Positions 31,491 through 43,632 of a stretch of DNA of 64,000 nucleotides are shown one piece after another (within the stretch, counting starts at the first letter, position 1; each line of letters opens with the position of its first letter). Both the position numbers and the translations under genes were made by a program. The notes beneath the pieces are model-generated. The model saw only the letters and a program-made list of their open reading frames with translations. It was not told the origin of the DNA and made no database searches. This stretch comes from Rattus norvegicus. Lineage: Eukaryota; Chordata; Mammalia; Rodentia; Muridae. The DNA lies in the NCBI RefSeq assembly GCF_036323735.1, contig NC_086031.1, forward strand, positions 32,104,225 through 32,168,224. Reading direction: 5' to 3'.

Positions 31491-33104
31491 GTGAGTGGGA
31501 AAACCAGCTCCATTTCTGCATTTTTCAATTTCCTGGCAGTAATGCTTTTGGTATTTCTAAACAGATACTAGATGTTTCAGTAAGGTTTCAGTAGAGATTT
31601 CGAGGCCTTAAAAGTTGTTTCTTCTATCTACTCCTTTAGAACCGACGTTAAAGCTATGAAATAGTCTGTTCTTTTCAATCCACTAACTTGCTGGAGCAAA
31701 CCTAGTGATACGTTACCTGGGCTGTCCTGGCAATAGGGGGACCTGTGCTTGGCTCCTCTTCCTCTCCCATGTCCTTAACCTGTGTTCATTTAGCGTCCAG
31801 GGTTGACCCCTTAGAATGCACATGAGGTGATGCTAATCACCCATCTCACGCCCATGGCCAGACTGGTCATGTGGCCTAGACCCCTATGCTGATGTCATTC
31901 GGAAAGTTCTCTGCTCCTGCCACAGTGGCCAGCCGATAATGAGACCTTTCGGAGCATCTCTGTGCCTAGACCTGTACTTCCTGAAACCCTGCTCACCTGG
32001 TATCGTTATGGCCCTCTTCTTGGGATGCATATGGTCTGGAGAGTGATGTACCACAGCTCTATTTTCTATTGTAAATGAGTGAGTTTATTAAATGTACAGC
32101 AAGCCAAGTAAAAGGATAAATAGTAGGTAATGGTTAATATCACATCACGTCCTCAGAACATCCAGCCAGAGCCTATTAGCGTGGTAGCCATCTGCATCTG
32201 CAGTTCACAAAGAGAATCTCAGGCAGAGCAATATGTCGTCTTGTGTGAGGCTTCCTAGTGAAAGAACTAATAGCAACAAATAGCGATGACCTCATCAACC
32301 CGGGTGCTGACAGCATCCTGCAGAGGCTGACTAGGAAGTTGAGGCAGTCAGAGTTCCCAAGAGAACTTTCTCTCCATAGTTGTGCGTCCCACTGCAGGCA
32401 CTCTTCTGTCGTGGGGTAAATAGTAGTGACCTCTTTTAGAAACAGGTTACCTTCTGTTTTCAGGGCTGCAGTGCTTTACTTTGAGACTGTTTTGCTGTTC
32501 TCTTCCTGCGCTGTCAGAGTGTCAGTGGGGCTGGCCTAACCCTAGCAAAGGGGGCTTGGAAGACACTTGGCATAAACGTGCTTGGGCCTGAAGTTGGGAC
32601 ACAGCCTTGTTTCCAGAGCCAGGTACTGGAAACAAGCTCAAATAGCATGTAAGGATTTAACAATATAATGCACCCATCCTGATTGTCATACCAGAAGCCA
32701 CCCAGAACACTGTAGTCAGGGGTTCCTGAGACTTCTGGCCCACTGTTTGGTTCTTAGCAGTTTCACTAAAGATGCTTGCGTAGTTTTGAGGGTAGGATCT
32801 TGATCGTATGCTTCCCTGGGCTTCTGACTGTATTCCCTCAGCGTAGCTCATTGCTTCAGGGGAATCCCTGGCCTGTGCTAGGTATGTGACACATAGTGTT
32901 CTACAAATATGGTAAGGACTGTGACCCGTGAATTGTGGCCTGCCATTTATACCTCTTGGCTTGCCTACACTACACTCTGGGATGATATTGAGGACAAATG
33001 GGTAACTTCTGATTCCCCAAAGGAGGAAAACACAGAAGTCAATTACTGTGAGAATGAAAAGCCACCCAGGAATAAGTTGTCAACAAAGTATTCTGTGTGC
33101 ATGT

Positions 33105-33106
<2 letters not shown>

Positions 33107-33162
<56 letters not shown>
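33107..33162. repeat. (GT)n microsatellite
   Basis: 56 bp of GT. Confidence 0.95.
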
Positions 33163-33164
<2 letters not shown>

Positions 33165-33415
33165 TCAGGCACACATGCCACGGTGCTGATGTATAGGTCA
33201 GAGCACTACCTCAGGCATTGGTCTGCACTTTCTACATTTTCTGAGTTAGGGTCTCTTGCTTTCCTCTACTCACGCTGGGCTACTTAGCCCATGAAGCTTT
33301 CAGGAGGTTATGCTGTCTGGCTTTTATGTGGTTTCTGGAGATTTGAACTCAGGTCCTCACAACTGAATCACAGATACTCTGCTGACCAATCTGCTGTCCT
33401 CAGCCCATTAGCTGT
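33163..33415 (-). repeat. B4-type SINE, diverged
   Basis: 'ctgagttagggtctcttgct' and 'gagatttgaactcaggtcct' in antisense order after the GT array. Confidence 0.5.
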
Positions 33416-33429
33416 TTTAGAATTGCTAG

Positions 33430-33528
33430 GGCTGCGCTCAGTGTAGTGTAGCACACTGCTTTAATCCCTGCATTAAGGAGGCAGAGGCAGGCCTCTGAGT
33501 TCAAGATGAGCCTGGTCTACATAGTGTT
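33430..33528 (+). repeat. B1 SINE, 5' part
   Basis: 'gcacactgctttaatccctg', 'aggaggcagaggcaggcctc' and 'gagcctggtctacatagtg'. Confidence 0.65.
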
Positions 33529-33683
33529 GTCCCCTCTTGCCTTGGCTTACTGTGTGGGCTGGTTTAAAGCAGGGTTAGACAGCTTTGCCTCCCATCTTCA
33601 CTCTTTCACACTGACACAGTATTAGTTGTTGATTGTGAGTTAAAAAAAAAAAAAAACAACAACAAAACCAGGAAAGCTTTATT

Positions 33684-33975
33684 GGAGGCTGGGGAGAGGG
33701 CTAAGGGTAAAAAGCGTTGCCGTTTTGCCTGAGGGACCAGATTCCATTCCTTGAACCCATATGGCAGCTCACAAGTATTTGACTCCTGTTCCAGGGGATC
33801 TGATGACCTCTTCTGGCTCCTGGAGGCACTGCATGAGTGTAGTGTACAAACACGATTGCAGGAGACAGCACCACTCGCCTCTTTATCTGCACCACTTTAC
33901 ACCTTAGGTTCTATCTCTCTGTCTGCCTGCTTCTCCCTCCCTCCCCCGTCTGTCTATTTCTCTCTGTGTCTTGCA
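33684..33975 (+). repeat. B3-type SINE followed by a CT-rich stretch
   Basis: 'gaggctggggagagggctaa', 'atggcagctcacaagtattt' and 'ttccaggggatctgatgacc'. CTCTCTGT-type units follow at 33905-33975. Confidence 0.6.
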
Positions 33976-34391
33976 TGTACACACACACCCCAAAAAAGCA
34001 AAACAAAAACAAAATCAGCCCTTTAAAAATACTCTTACTAAATTGAAATAGTTCTTCTTTGTTTCTTTTTAATTACAAACAGCTTTTGGACTTCATTTTC
34101 TTGGGCGTTATCTTATGTTTAAAAATACATTAAATTCACTATCTAAAACTTCACTTTTGTGTGTGTGTATGTGTGTGTTTGCATGCTTATATGGGTATAC
34201 TTGTGTGACAGTGTGCATGTATACTTGAAAAGTATGCAGTTCAGGTTTTTTTTTAAATATCAAAAAGTGTTCACTCATCCTGCTTGTTTAGTTTGTGATA
34301 TTTTATTACTTCCAAGCAACACACATTCATAAAACCTGGAAACTTAGTGTTTAGCCAATAGGTATGTTCTATCCATACTAAGTTTCTAAAT

Positions 34392-34394
<3 letters not shown>

Positions 34395-34451
<57 letters not shown>
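34395..34451. repeat. (TC)n microsatellite
   Basis: 57 bp of TC on the + strand, immediately before an antisense B1. Confidence 0.95.
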
Positions 34452-34452
<1 letters not shown>

Positions 34453-34578
34453 GAGTGTCAATGTGTAGCACTGTCCTGGAACTTGATATGTAGACCAGGT
34501 TGGCTTTGAACTCACAGAACTCCTACCTCTGCTCCCCAAGTGCTGGGGTCAAAGGCATGTACCATCATGCCCAGTCTT
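34452..34578 (-). repeat. B1 SINE
   Basis: 'gtagaccaggttggctttga', 'cccaagtgctggggtcaaag' and 'catgtaccatcatgcccagt' in antisense order. Confidence 0.75.
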
Positions 34579-35552
34579 GGCCTTACCTCAGCTGACTCTA
34601 CAATAGTGTCTTTTCAGTGATCTGTGTCATTCAGATTCTTAGTTGAAATTGTTCAGCACGTGGCCAGTGTTAAGATGTGATGAGTGTTGCTCAGTGAATA
34701 GTGACCAGAGTGTGAGTGCGCATGCTTCCCAGTCAGAAGTGTAGCCAGTGTTAGGAGCAGCTAGCAGATAACTGAAATAGGTAGATACCCTTTCTGTGTG
34801 TCTTCTTTTATCATTCTTTAGTTTTGCAACCTGGGGCAAGCAAGCAAATTCCTGGCAGTGCCTGCTTGCTGTTTGCTTATCTGAGGAATAAAACCCCCTG
34901 TGGAGATTTGCAGAGCAGTGAGATGATGTTCAGGACTCTTAGCACTGTGCCTAGATGGAACTGGTACCCACCATGATTGGCTGGCCAGCTGACCTATAAC
35001 AAAACGAATACTGTATGAATAGAAATTCACACTTGTGATTTAAAAAAAAAACTATTTGAAATTATTAGAATATGCATTGAAATTTTCCTCAAAAGTACCA
35101 TTTTTATTTCTATGGGATTTTTAATCTCTTTAGTAATAGCAGGGGGAGAGGCTCCCTTTCCCACCCAGGGGCCTTTGTAGTGTTGTAGGGAGCATCATGG
35201 ACTCAGTGTACTCATGACGTCATTTATCTTTCTCTGCTAAAACATCGAGATGTCACGAATTCAGAGTGAAGGATGTTATTTGTTAACCTTCCAGCCTCTG
35301 TTTCTAAAGGTTCGAAGTCACTTGACAGAATGGTAGACAGGCATGTAATGCGGGGCCAAATGCTTCACTTTTGTTTTTCAGAGAAGCTGGGGGACTGCTT
35401 AACTGCCCTTGCTGCAGTAGATTTAGATGCCCAGTGGTAACTTACAGGGTCTGACTTGGACACCCAACACCTTGCTGTTTATACCAGTTATAGTTGTGCA
35501 ACAACCAAGTGGCCTCATTTTAGCATTCTTGGTATAGATGTGAGAAATACTA

Positions 35553-35878
35553 GTGTGGTTTTGAATGCTTAGTCCAGGGAATGGCACTATTAGAAGCTGT
35601 GGTCTTGTTGGAGTAGGTGTGTTACTGTGGGGGTGGACTTTGAGACCCTCCTCCTAGCTGCCTGGAAAACAGTCCTCCTGTTTGCCTTTGCAACAAGACG
35701 TAGAACTCTCAGCTCCTCCAGTGCCACATCTGTCTGGATGCTGCCATGTTTCCCACCATGATGATAATGGACTGAACCTCTGAACCTGTAAGCCAGCCCT
35801 AATTAATATTGTCCTTTTAAGAGTTGCCTTGGTCATGGTGTCTGTTCACAGCAGTAAAACCCTAGCTAAGCTAATAAC
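35553..35878 (+). repeat. Murid dispersed repeat, taken as plus orientation
   Basis: 'gtaggtgtgttactgtgggg', 'aagacgtagaactctcagct', 'ccaccatgatgataatggac' and 'ccttggtcatggtgtctgtt'. Reverse complement of the type seen at 7713 and 27887. Confidence 0.6.
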
Positions 35879-36274
35879 AATTCTTTTACACAGGAATTTC
35901 ACAGAAACTATTTGTATTTCCAGTTAGCTGCTTCATATTTGCCCTCTACCTGGAATCTGCTGCCAGCTGTCATAGTAGTCACCACACAGCCAGTGTTTGC
36001 CTTATCTCGAACAGTGAGTCACTGTGCTGGAATCATAGCTTGTTGGGTGCTTGCTTCTGTGTGACTGTTACTCTATACTCTCCTCTCTGACAGCCACTGA
36101 TGTAAGGTGACCCTGGTTCATCACTTTAAACATGTTTTCTACTTGGTAGTGTCAGCTCTCTGGCAGTGGTAATGTAGCAGTCTGAACTTGTGCTAGAATC
36201 ACTAGACATATTGGTGCACCCCATAATCCAAGCAGTCTGCCAGAAGTTTTAAAAGAATTTTTAAAAGACTTTTA

Positions 36275-36535
36275 TTTGTGAATATACCTGTCATGGCATC
36301 CAGGCAGAAGCCAGAAGATAACCGTGGAATCAGTTCTCCCATGCCGCCATGTGGGGTTCAGGGCTTGATCACAAGTCATCAGTCTGGGCAGCGAGTGCTT
36401 CACCCACTGACCCATCTCACTGATCCGTTTGCTAATTTTTATTTCGTTTTTAACACCAGACTGGCCTCAAACTCACCTGCCTTTGCCTCCCAAGTGCTTG
36501 GATCAAAGGTGTGTGCCACCACTGCCCAGGTCTTT
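36275..36535 (-). repeat. B4/RSINE1-type SINE followed by a B1 fragment
   Basis: 'ccagaagataaccgtggaat' and 'cacccactgacccatctcac', then from 36443 the B1 pieces 'cagactggcctcaaactcac' and 'caaaggtgtgtgccaccact'. Confidence 0.6.
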
Positions 36536-36834
36536 GCTCATTTTTAAATTGTGCTATTTTAAGTCTTCGTGATTGAACCATATGAATTCCTTTTAGACTT
36601 CTGGATTAAAAGACTCCTAGCATGTAAATAATTTGCAGAACCCCACCCCCACCCCCATTGTGGAGGTTGTCCTCTCTTTTATGTGTCAGTATATAAAATT
36701 ATAATTTTTGATGAAGTTGAATTCATGTTTCTTTTACTTTTGTTACTTGTAAACAATGATGCTAATTTCAGTCAGAAATTGAACCTCTAAATTAGTACTA
36801 ACTTGGAGGAACTTGTTTTGAAAAGATTAATTTA

Positions 36835-36960
36835 CTTTTGGTCAATTTCATACATGTATATGGTACATGTGCTCATACTCACCCATTGACCTCTCTCACC
36901 CTTCTTCTCTGCTGGGCCTGTTGTCTGGCTTCCTATCCAGCCCGCTCCTACTCTCATGGT
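36835..36960. repeat. Possible L1-derived fragment
   Basis: 'ttcatacatgtatatggtac' and 'ctggcttcctatccagcccg' look like murid L1 non-coding sequence. Weak. Confidence 0.3.
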
Positions 36961-37483
36961 TTTTGTTTTCTGTTTTTTTTAAGGTGCAGGTTTTGAAAAT
37001 AATTATCATGAACACATTTTTATAAAACTACTAGTGTTAAGGGAGCAGATAAGGCTCATCTTGGGTTGTATTTCTTGACATACTTAAAATTACATTCTAT
37101 GAAACCAGTGGGCTTCATTGCTTTGTGAGTGTAATATGATTGGGACTGAAATCGGCAATAAAGACACGGCCAAGCAGCCATGTAGAATGTGCTTTCTGTC
37201 TGAAGTAGGTGCTTCATCCTCATGCAATGCTTCCTTGTTGCTAGGCTACCCAAAGGCTTTCAGTTTTGTCTGGCAAAAATATGGGCATTAAAAATATGTT
37301 GTTGTATAGATGTAGATTTTTCTTTTCCCACCTCCATATAATTAGCAAAACCCTTGAAGCACAAATTACAGTGTTTCCTTCCATGGTTTTCAAAAAGCAA
37401 ATTATTTTCAGTGTACTTTTTTTTTTATCAAGCAGTTGTGCTGTGCTTCCAGGAGAACTAGATTCTCAGAGTGAAAGAGCATT

Positions 37484-37628
37484 AATTAGGGCCTTTATCG
37501 GGCTGGGGATTTAGCTCAGTGGTAGAGCGCTTACCTAGGAAGCGCAAGGCCCTGGGTTCCGTCCCCAGCTCCGGAAAAAAAGAACCAAAAAAAAAAAAAA
37601 AAAAAAAAAAAAAATTAGGGCCTTTATC
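37484..37628 (+). mobile_element. ID SINE, full length, perfect target duplication
   Basis: AATTAGGGCCTTTATC flanks both sides (37484-37499 and 37613-37628). The body keeps box A and box B with CCGTCCCC in place of CGGTCCCC, followed by AAAAAAAGAACC and about 30 A. An imperfect local repeat of 'catagcctttatccatagcc' follows the right copy. Confidence 0.96.
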
Positions 37629-39594
37629 CATAGCCTTTATCCATAGCCGTTTAACAATCTTGAGTTGGGTTTGATTGACATGAGGCTGTGGATATAATTT
37701 CGTTAGAAAATTCACATGGTATTGTTTCCTAAGAAAAGCTAACACGTTAATCAGGAAATCTAGAAAGCATTATATTGATTATAAATCTCTGGAAATGCCA
37801 TAGTCTGCAGTTAAAGGAAAGAACAGAATATTGCAGATAAAGTCACACACTCAGTTAACAGATAATTATTTAACTCTTATCTGTTACACACATGAGTATT
37901 TGCCATCTATCATTTTGCTGGGAAATGCAGCCTTCCTTACATTTTTACTGTTGAAAATAACTTGCAAATGTTACCTAATTCAACTTTGTTCAACAGAACT
38001 CCCTGTGAGCCTGGAAACAAACCGCTGGTGAGCTCAGAGAGCAAGTTAGGTAAGGTCTGGAATGTTGCCAGGTGTGGCCAGGACAAAGCATCCATTTAAA
38101 AGCGAACCTTTATTAAATAGCCAAGCCTCTATTATCCACTCACACAGCTTTAAAAGCAGTCGTGCTGGATATGTGACTCAGGTGGATAATGGGCCCATTC
38201 TGTCCCTGCTTGTTTTTGAGGCCGAGCATCTCGCAGGCCTGGAGAGTTCAGAGTCTTAGGAAAGTGTTTCCACATTCACAGATAGGCAGGCGGGCTGCAG
38301 GTGTGTTGGGCTGTGCTGAGAAGCCCACTCCCTATTGCCTAGGAGAGACTGCCTCTCTCTGGGCATTGCAGAAAAGTAAGCAATAGGGACTGCCGGTTCC
38401 GTGTCCCTGTGGGACTGAGACTGCTTCCTGTTTGAAGGTGTGGAGTAGTTAGGGAAAGGGAGTTTCTTAAGGGAACTGAGAATTGGTTTGCAGAATGAGT
38501 AAGCTGTAAAGACTCTTGTTATATCTGAGTAAAGACAGACGAGGCAGTCCCCTCCCTGGTCGTTGTGAAAAACTCAGGGCAAGAGTCTAAGCTTATTTTG
38601 GAATGAGGTGGCAGTTGTCACAGAGCTTCTCCTGAAGAAGATGTAGGAGGAGAGTCTGCTGATGCCTAAGCTGCTGTAAGAAGGGCATTTTTATCTGGTA
38701 CCGGATCACTGACAGCATGACCACTGGGAAAGGTAGGCCCTTGTTATTACTGATGTATTGGGAAGTCAGGTAAACAGGACATTTTATAATCATGGCTTAC
38801 ACCCATGGGTAGAAAGTAAAGAAATGGTTGCCATGAGTGCTGTTTGCAGGGAGGCAGGGGAGATGAGAAGGCTTCTAAATTAAAGTAGTAAAGTTGATAG
38901 CCTTTAAAGATAAGGAGGAAGGCCACACAGAAGCAGAGGTGACCAGATGTCCCCAATGGGTCTTTTGTGTACTTTTAGTTTTCCTCTGCTCCTTTACATT
39001 CTTGGGGCATTGATTATGGAGATAAATCTATTTTTATTATCTGAAGCATTTGTTAATATGCTTAAGCTGTCTTCACAAAGTCTACTGGCTGGGAATGTCT
39101 GCGTTTCTCCAGCTGCAGCTAGAAGGCAAATGCAGTATGCTGTTACTGCCTCCCTGTCCCCGTGCAGGAAGGGGGATTCTGTAAGGTGACAAAAGCTGAG
39201 GAGGGAGACCACCCAGCACTTGTTGCTCACACTGTCCTGCTGCGTATCCTTGTCTTCTGTGGAGGGTTTGCCCAGACTTAGGCAGTGCTGAGAGTACAGG
39301 GGAGGCTCTACAGAGCAGGTCTGTGTTGACCACTGAATGCAGCTGATGGCGAAGGAACTACCTGTTCACTGGCCTGCTGTCCTGGGGTAATGTTCCCAGT
39401 AGACCTAATCTGTTGTCTCTGAAGGACATTTCCAGACCCTTCAGCTGAATCAGATAGGACTCACAGCAACCTGTATTCACTTCTCTTCCTTATGGGGAAC
39501 TGGGCTCCTCTCAAGTACTTTGCCACTCTGCTAATATTGTAGGGATCCTAAAGGGCATGTATGTCTGTCTTGTTTGCAATTTTTTCTGCTACTG

Positions 39595-39745
39595 TATGTG
39601 TATGTGTGTGTAGGTATGCATGTGGGGCCAGAGGTTGACTTGGGGGAAGGGGTTCTCTTCTTTCACCATATGGGTCCTAAGGCTGAATTCCGTTCATCAG
39701 GCTTGGCAGCAAGTGACTTTACCGGCTGAGCCAGCTTGCTGGCAT
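39595..39745 (-). repeat. B4/RSINE1-type SINE
   Basis: 'ggggccagaggttgacttgg', 'catcaggcttggcagcaagt' and 'taccggctgagccagcttgc'. Confidence 0.65.
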
Positions 39746-41169
39746 TAGATCTCCTTCAACTAAGCCTGGTTTAGCTGAAACTCAACAGAAATTTTATTTT
39801 GACGAAAAATGTTCCTATTGGAAGATGCTGTATTTCTGTTCATATTTTCCTGTTGATAATTTACTGAGTTAAAGCAATGGTAGATTTTCATGTCTTGTAA
39901 TTGCCTCTCCTCAGGGTTACTGGCTGTTTAAGCTGTTAAGAAATCAATACCTGGGTAGGAGTGTGAAATAATTCACATTCCAAAGAGCCTTTTATTTGAG
40001 GGTTTAAAAAGCTCTCACTGATGATGACAGCATTTGCTTTAAGTTGTTGAATTTGCGAGCTGTTTTCTAAACACCAGGGCAGAATATGAAGTCAGTGCTT
40101 AGAGGCCTTACTAAACCTGAATTTAGCACAAAGACCACACTTCTGCTTGGAAGCTCCTTTCAAGCCACCTGCTTTCTGTTGTTGAGATGCAGCTTAAGAT
40201 GCAAATGTGATAGCAAGCAGGGATTCGAGGCCACTTCTTGGCAGGGGCCTGTATGAATGAATATCTGTCAGTCTGTGGCTGACAAAAGATAAGTTGACAG
40301 TGTGCGTGTGAGAGCAGCAGCTGTTACTTGCTGACTGCTATTCTTAGGGCACATTCCTGCACTTTGTTGTTTTTGTTTGATTTTCCTCAATAGGCAGCCC
40401 CTGAAGAGCCGCCTGAGGTGTCAGGTTTTCTGTTAACTGGGTCAGTGCCAGGATATGGAAAACTCCACATTGCTGTCTGAGATCAATTTTTCCTTCCCCT
40501 ATCTGGCATGTTCTCCTGCTTCCTCTTCCACTGCTGTTATTAAAGCTGGAGTTATGTTTGCTCCTCTGATTCTAAAACTATGCCATGGTCAGTAGCCGCT
40601 TTAGGGAATAACTCAAAACTGAAAGCATTGAAAAGGACTTTAGAACAGGCATTGGAGCCAGCTGTGGTGCCTCCTGCTTGAAATATTAGCTCCCAGAGGA
40701 GGATCACAAGGTCACGGCACTGGCACTCTGTCACTGGAGAATGTTCTGAGTGATGTTTCTGTCAGATTTTTGCTAAGGAGATTTGGGGAGTGGGGTAGGA
40801 TGCTGCCAGGGGAAATTGTAATATGGGTATGATGAGTTTGGTCTTAGCAACGACTTGGAGGAGAGCGTGTAGAGAAGATAGCCAGGGTTCTGTGTGCCAT
40901 GCACGGAGGCTGATTCCTATATTCAGTGTCATTACCATGGTATGGGAACTTAAGCCACCAAGACTGTGGGAGTGAGGGAGACAGATACAGAGTGGCCAAC
41001 TTGAATCTGATTAAATGCAGCTTATCCATCATAACCATTTCATATAAGAAGGGACATGGACACCAATGGGAAGTAAGAGAGATACCATTTCAGAAAGGAA
41101 GATAGGCCTTAAGTGAAACAAGTTTAGCTTTGTGACAAGTACACCAGTTTTCTTTAGCTTCAAAATTTA

Positions 41170-41375
41170 CATTATGTGTGTATATGTGTTTGAGTATTTG
41201 TATATGCGCATGTGTGAGTGTATGTGCCCTTGGAGTCTAAAGAGGATGTCTCGTCTACTGGAGCTGGAGGTGTAAGTAGTCATGAGCTACTTGATACAAG
41301 TCCTGGGACTAAGCTCAGACCTTCTTAAGAGCAGTAAGTGCTCTTCACCCCTGAACCACCTCCAGCCTCATTTCT
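41170..41375 (-). repeat. B3-type SINE
   Basis: 'gtctaaagaggatgtctcgt', 'gtagtcatgagctacttgat' and 'gagcagtaagtgctcttcac' in antisense order. Confidence 0.55.
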
Positions 41376-43057
41376 CCTTAATTTTCTCGGTTTTCATACA
41401 GACTAGTGTAAATTCTCTTTAAACAATATTGCCAATCCTTCAGGTAGCTTTCGGTGGTGGTGTATTTACTGTTCTAGTTGACAGGTGAACCAGGGAGAGC
41501 AGGGCCTAAAAATGAAGTGGACTCAAGTCTTATGAAATACTTAACTTTGTTCAGAGCGTCTGACAATTTTTACTCTGAGGGTTAAAAAGAGTCACATCAG
41601 TAAAGTGTACAATGACAAGGACAAGCCACATGAGGCAAAAGCATGTTTTTCCATCAAGGCATATGAATAGCAACAGCTGAAGTAAACTCACACCTATCTA
41701 CTACACATGAAATGTATCTCAAGAACAATTCTGTGTCTTGCAGCAACTGAGGTCACAAGAGCCTTTTCTTGTTTTCTTGGGATTTTTCTCAGGCACTTAT
41801 AATTCTCACGTGACTCCATTCTTGAGCTCTGTTCTGACAGTGGTTGGATGTGTTATATCTGTGTTACGTTAGCTATACAGAAAAGTCTCAGGAGCTCAGT
41901 AGTGCACTGTGTATGAAGCTGTGTATGCAAGGGAGTTTTGAGAGGATTAAGTGAGGAAGAGCTGCCCTGAGCGTGGGGTGCCATGCCATAGTCTGAATGT
42001 CCTGATAGAGTGTTAGAGTGAAAAGACAAAGCCCACTGGTGTAAGCATTGCCCTTCCCATTCCCTGCATCCTCTGACGTGAGCTTTGCCACATGCACTCA
42101 AATGGGCACGTAAGGTACAGTTTTCCTCTGCATTTGTCTTATGGCCACTGAAATAACAGTGACATGATGAACATGGCATTCCACCTCTGTGATCTTCCTC
42201 TTCTAATTCAGAAACCCATGGGAAAAGCACATGAGCTGTCTTATCCATAATCTAGCTAAGCCCTGTTCCTCAGCTTGGTTAAGGTCATCTGAAAATGAGC
42301 AAGGACACTGTGCAGACCTCAAGCAGGCTAGGGAGACTGGCCATGCATCCTGTCTGCCCTGTCTGAGGACTAAGGCAGACTATGCTACTAGGTAATGAGG
42401 CTGCATCAGCCCTGGTACTCTAGTCTCAAGTTTACTGAGTTACTGTAAGAGGTTTCTGTGGGGAAATTAGTGTGGGGTATGTGGGAACTTACTTTTACTA
42501 ACTCCATAAATGCAATACTTTCCCCAAAGTTTATACTAAAACTGTAAGAACTGGAAAGAAGTGGGGGGGTGGCAAAAAGAAGTTTTTTTTTTTTCATGGA
42601 GAAGTATGGTTCTTTGCCTCTCTCTAAGGGCTACGGAGAACTGAGGTTATTGAGGCCCAGATGGGACATCTGAAAGCTGATTTGCACAAAGAGGAAATGG
42701 CTCCCAGTGTAATCACTGCTAAGTACCATGAACATTTTGTTTAGAGGCCATTCCCAATTTGGACCTGAGATTTCCAGCTCGCTTGTCCTTGTGCCTGCCT
42801 AGTGGCTGTCAGGAAGAATTGGGTCAGTACGGCCGCACTGATAATTAGAGTGGCACTCCTGAAGACGTCAGGCTTAGATGTGATGGCTGCGGGCCTTAGG
42901 CTCTGACAGAGACTGGTATAGCACTCCTTTAGGGAAGATTCAAAGGGAAAATAAGTACTGTCCTCCATATATAACCCTGCTCTGTCCCTTAACTTAAACT
43001 TGCCTCTTTTTTTGGATTATTAAAACTATAAGTCACATTCTTCTTTAAAGATGCACT

Positions 43058-43185
43058 CTCAGGCTGGAGAAATAGCTCAATGGTTCAAGTGCTTGCACAA
43101 GTGTAAGGACCAGAATTTGGATTTCTAGAACCTACCCAACATCAGATACAGTAGCCTGAAGGTCTATGGAGGGATAGAGGGTAGA
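43058..43185 (+). repeat. B2/B3-type SINE fragment
   Basis: 'aggctggagaaatagctcaa', 'tggttcaagtgcttgcacaa' and 'aatttggatttctagaacct'. Confidence 0.6.
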
Positions 43186-43197
43186 AACTTGTTTGGT

Positions 43198-43632
43198 TGC
43201 TTTTCTATTTCTGTGATTTAAAAAAAAATACTTTTGACCAAAGCAATTTATGAAAGAAAGCATTTAATTTTGGCTTATGGCATCACAGGGTCAAAGTCCA
43301 CTGTCTTAGAACAAAGGAACTTGATTGATCTATAACTCTGAGAGGGGAGAGGGAGGTGACAAGGCAGGGTACTCGAACTGGGAATTGAAACCTCAAAGCC
43401 CATTCCAGTGACACACCTCCTTCAACAAGGCCACACTTCCTAATCGTCACAGCCCATTCCAGTGACACACCTCCTTCAACAAGGCCACACTTCCTAATCG
43501 TCACAGCCCATTCCAGTGACACACCTCCTTCAACAAGGCCACACTTCCTAATCGTCACAGACAGTTCCACCAACTGGACCAAGTACTCAAATATGAGCCT
43601 ACAGGGGCCAATCTCATTCAAACTATCACAAA
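43198..43632 (-). repeat. Murid dispersed repeat containing an internal triplication
   Basis: 'gcttttctatttctgtgatt', 'atgaaagaaagcatttaatt' and 'ccaatctcattcaaactatc' mark the two ends. The middle holds three copies of a 54-bp unit. Confidence 0.6.
43397..43558. repeat. 54-bp tandem repeat, three identical copies
   Basis: The unit beginning AGCCCATTCCAGTGACACAC starts at 43397, 43451 and 43505, and the copies read identically. The unit length is a multiple of three, so the antisense frame shows the same 18 residues three times. That is a by-product, not a coding repeat. Confidence 0.95.

Noticed and set aside
43283..43621. Minus-strand frame with a triplicated 18-residue unit
   Set aside because: Caused by the 54-bp tandem triplication in a dispersed repeat, not a repeat protein.
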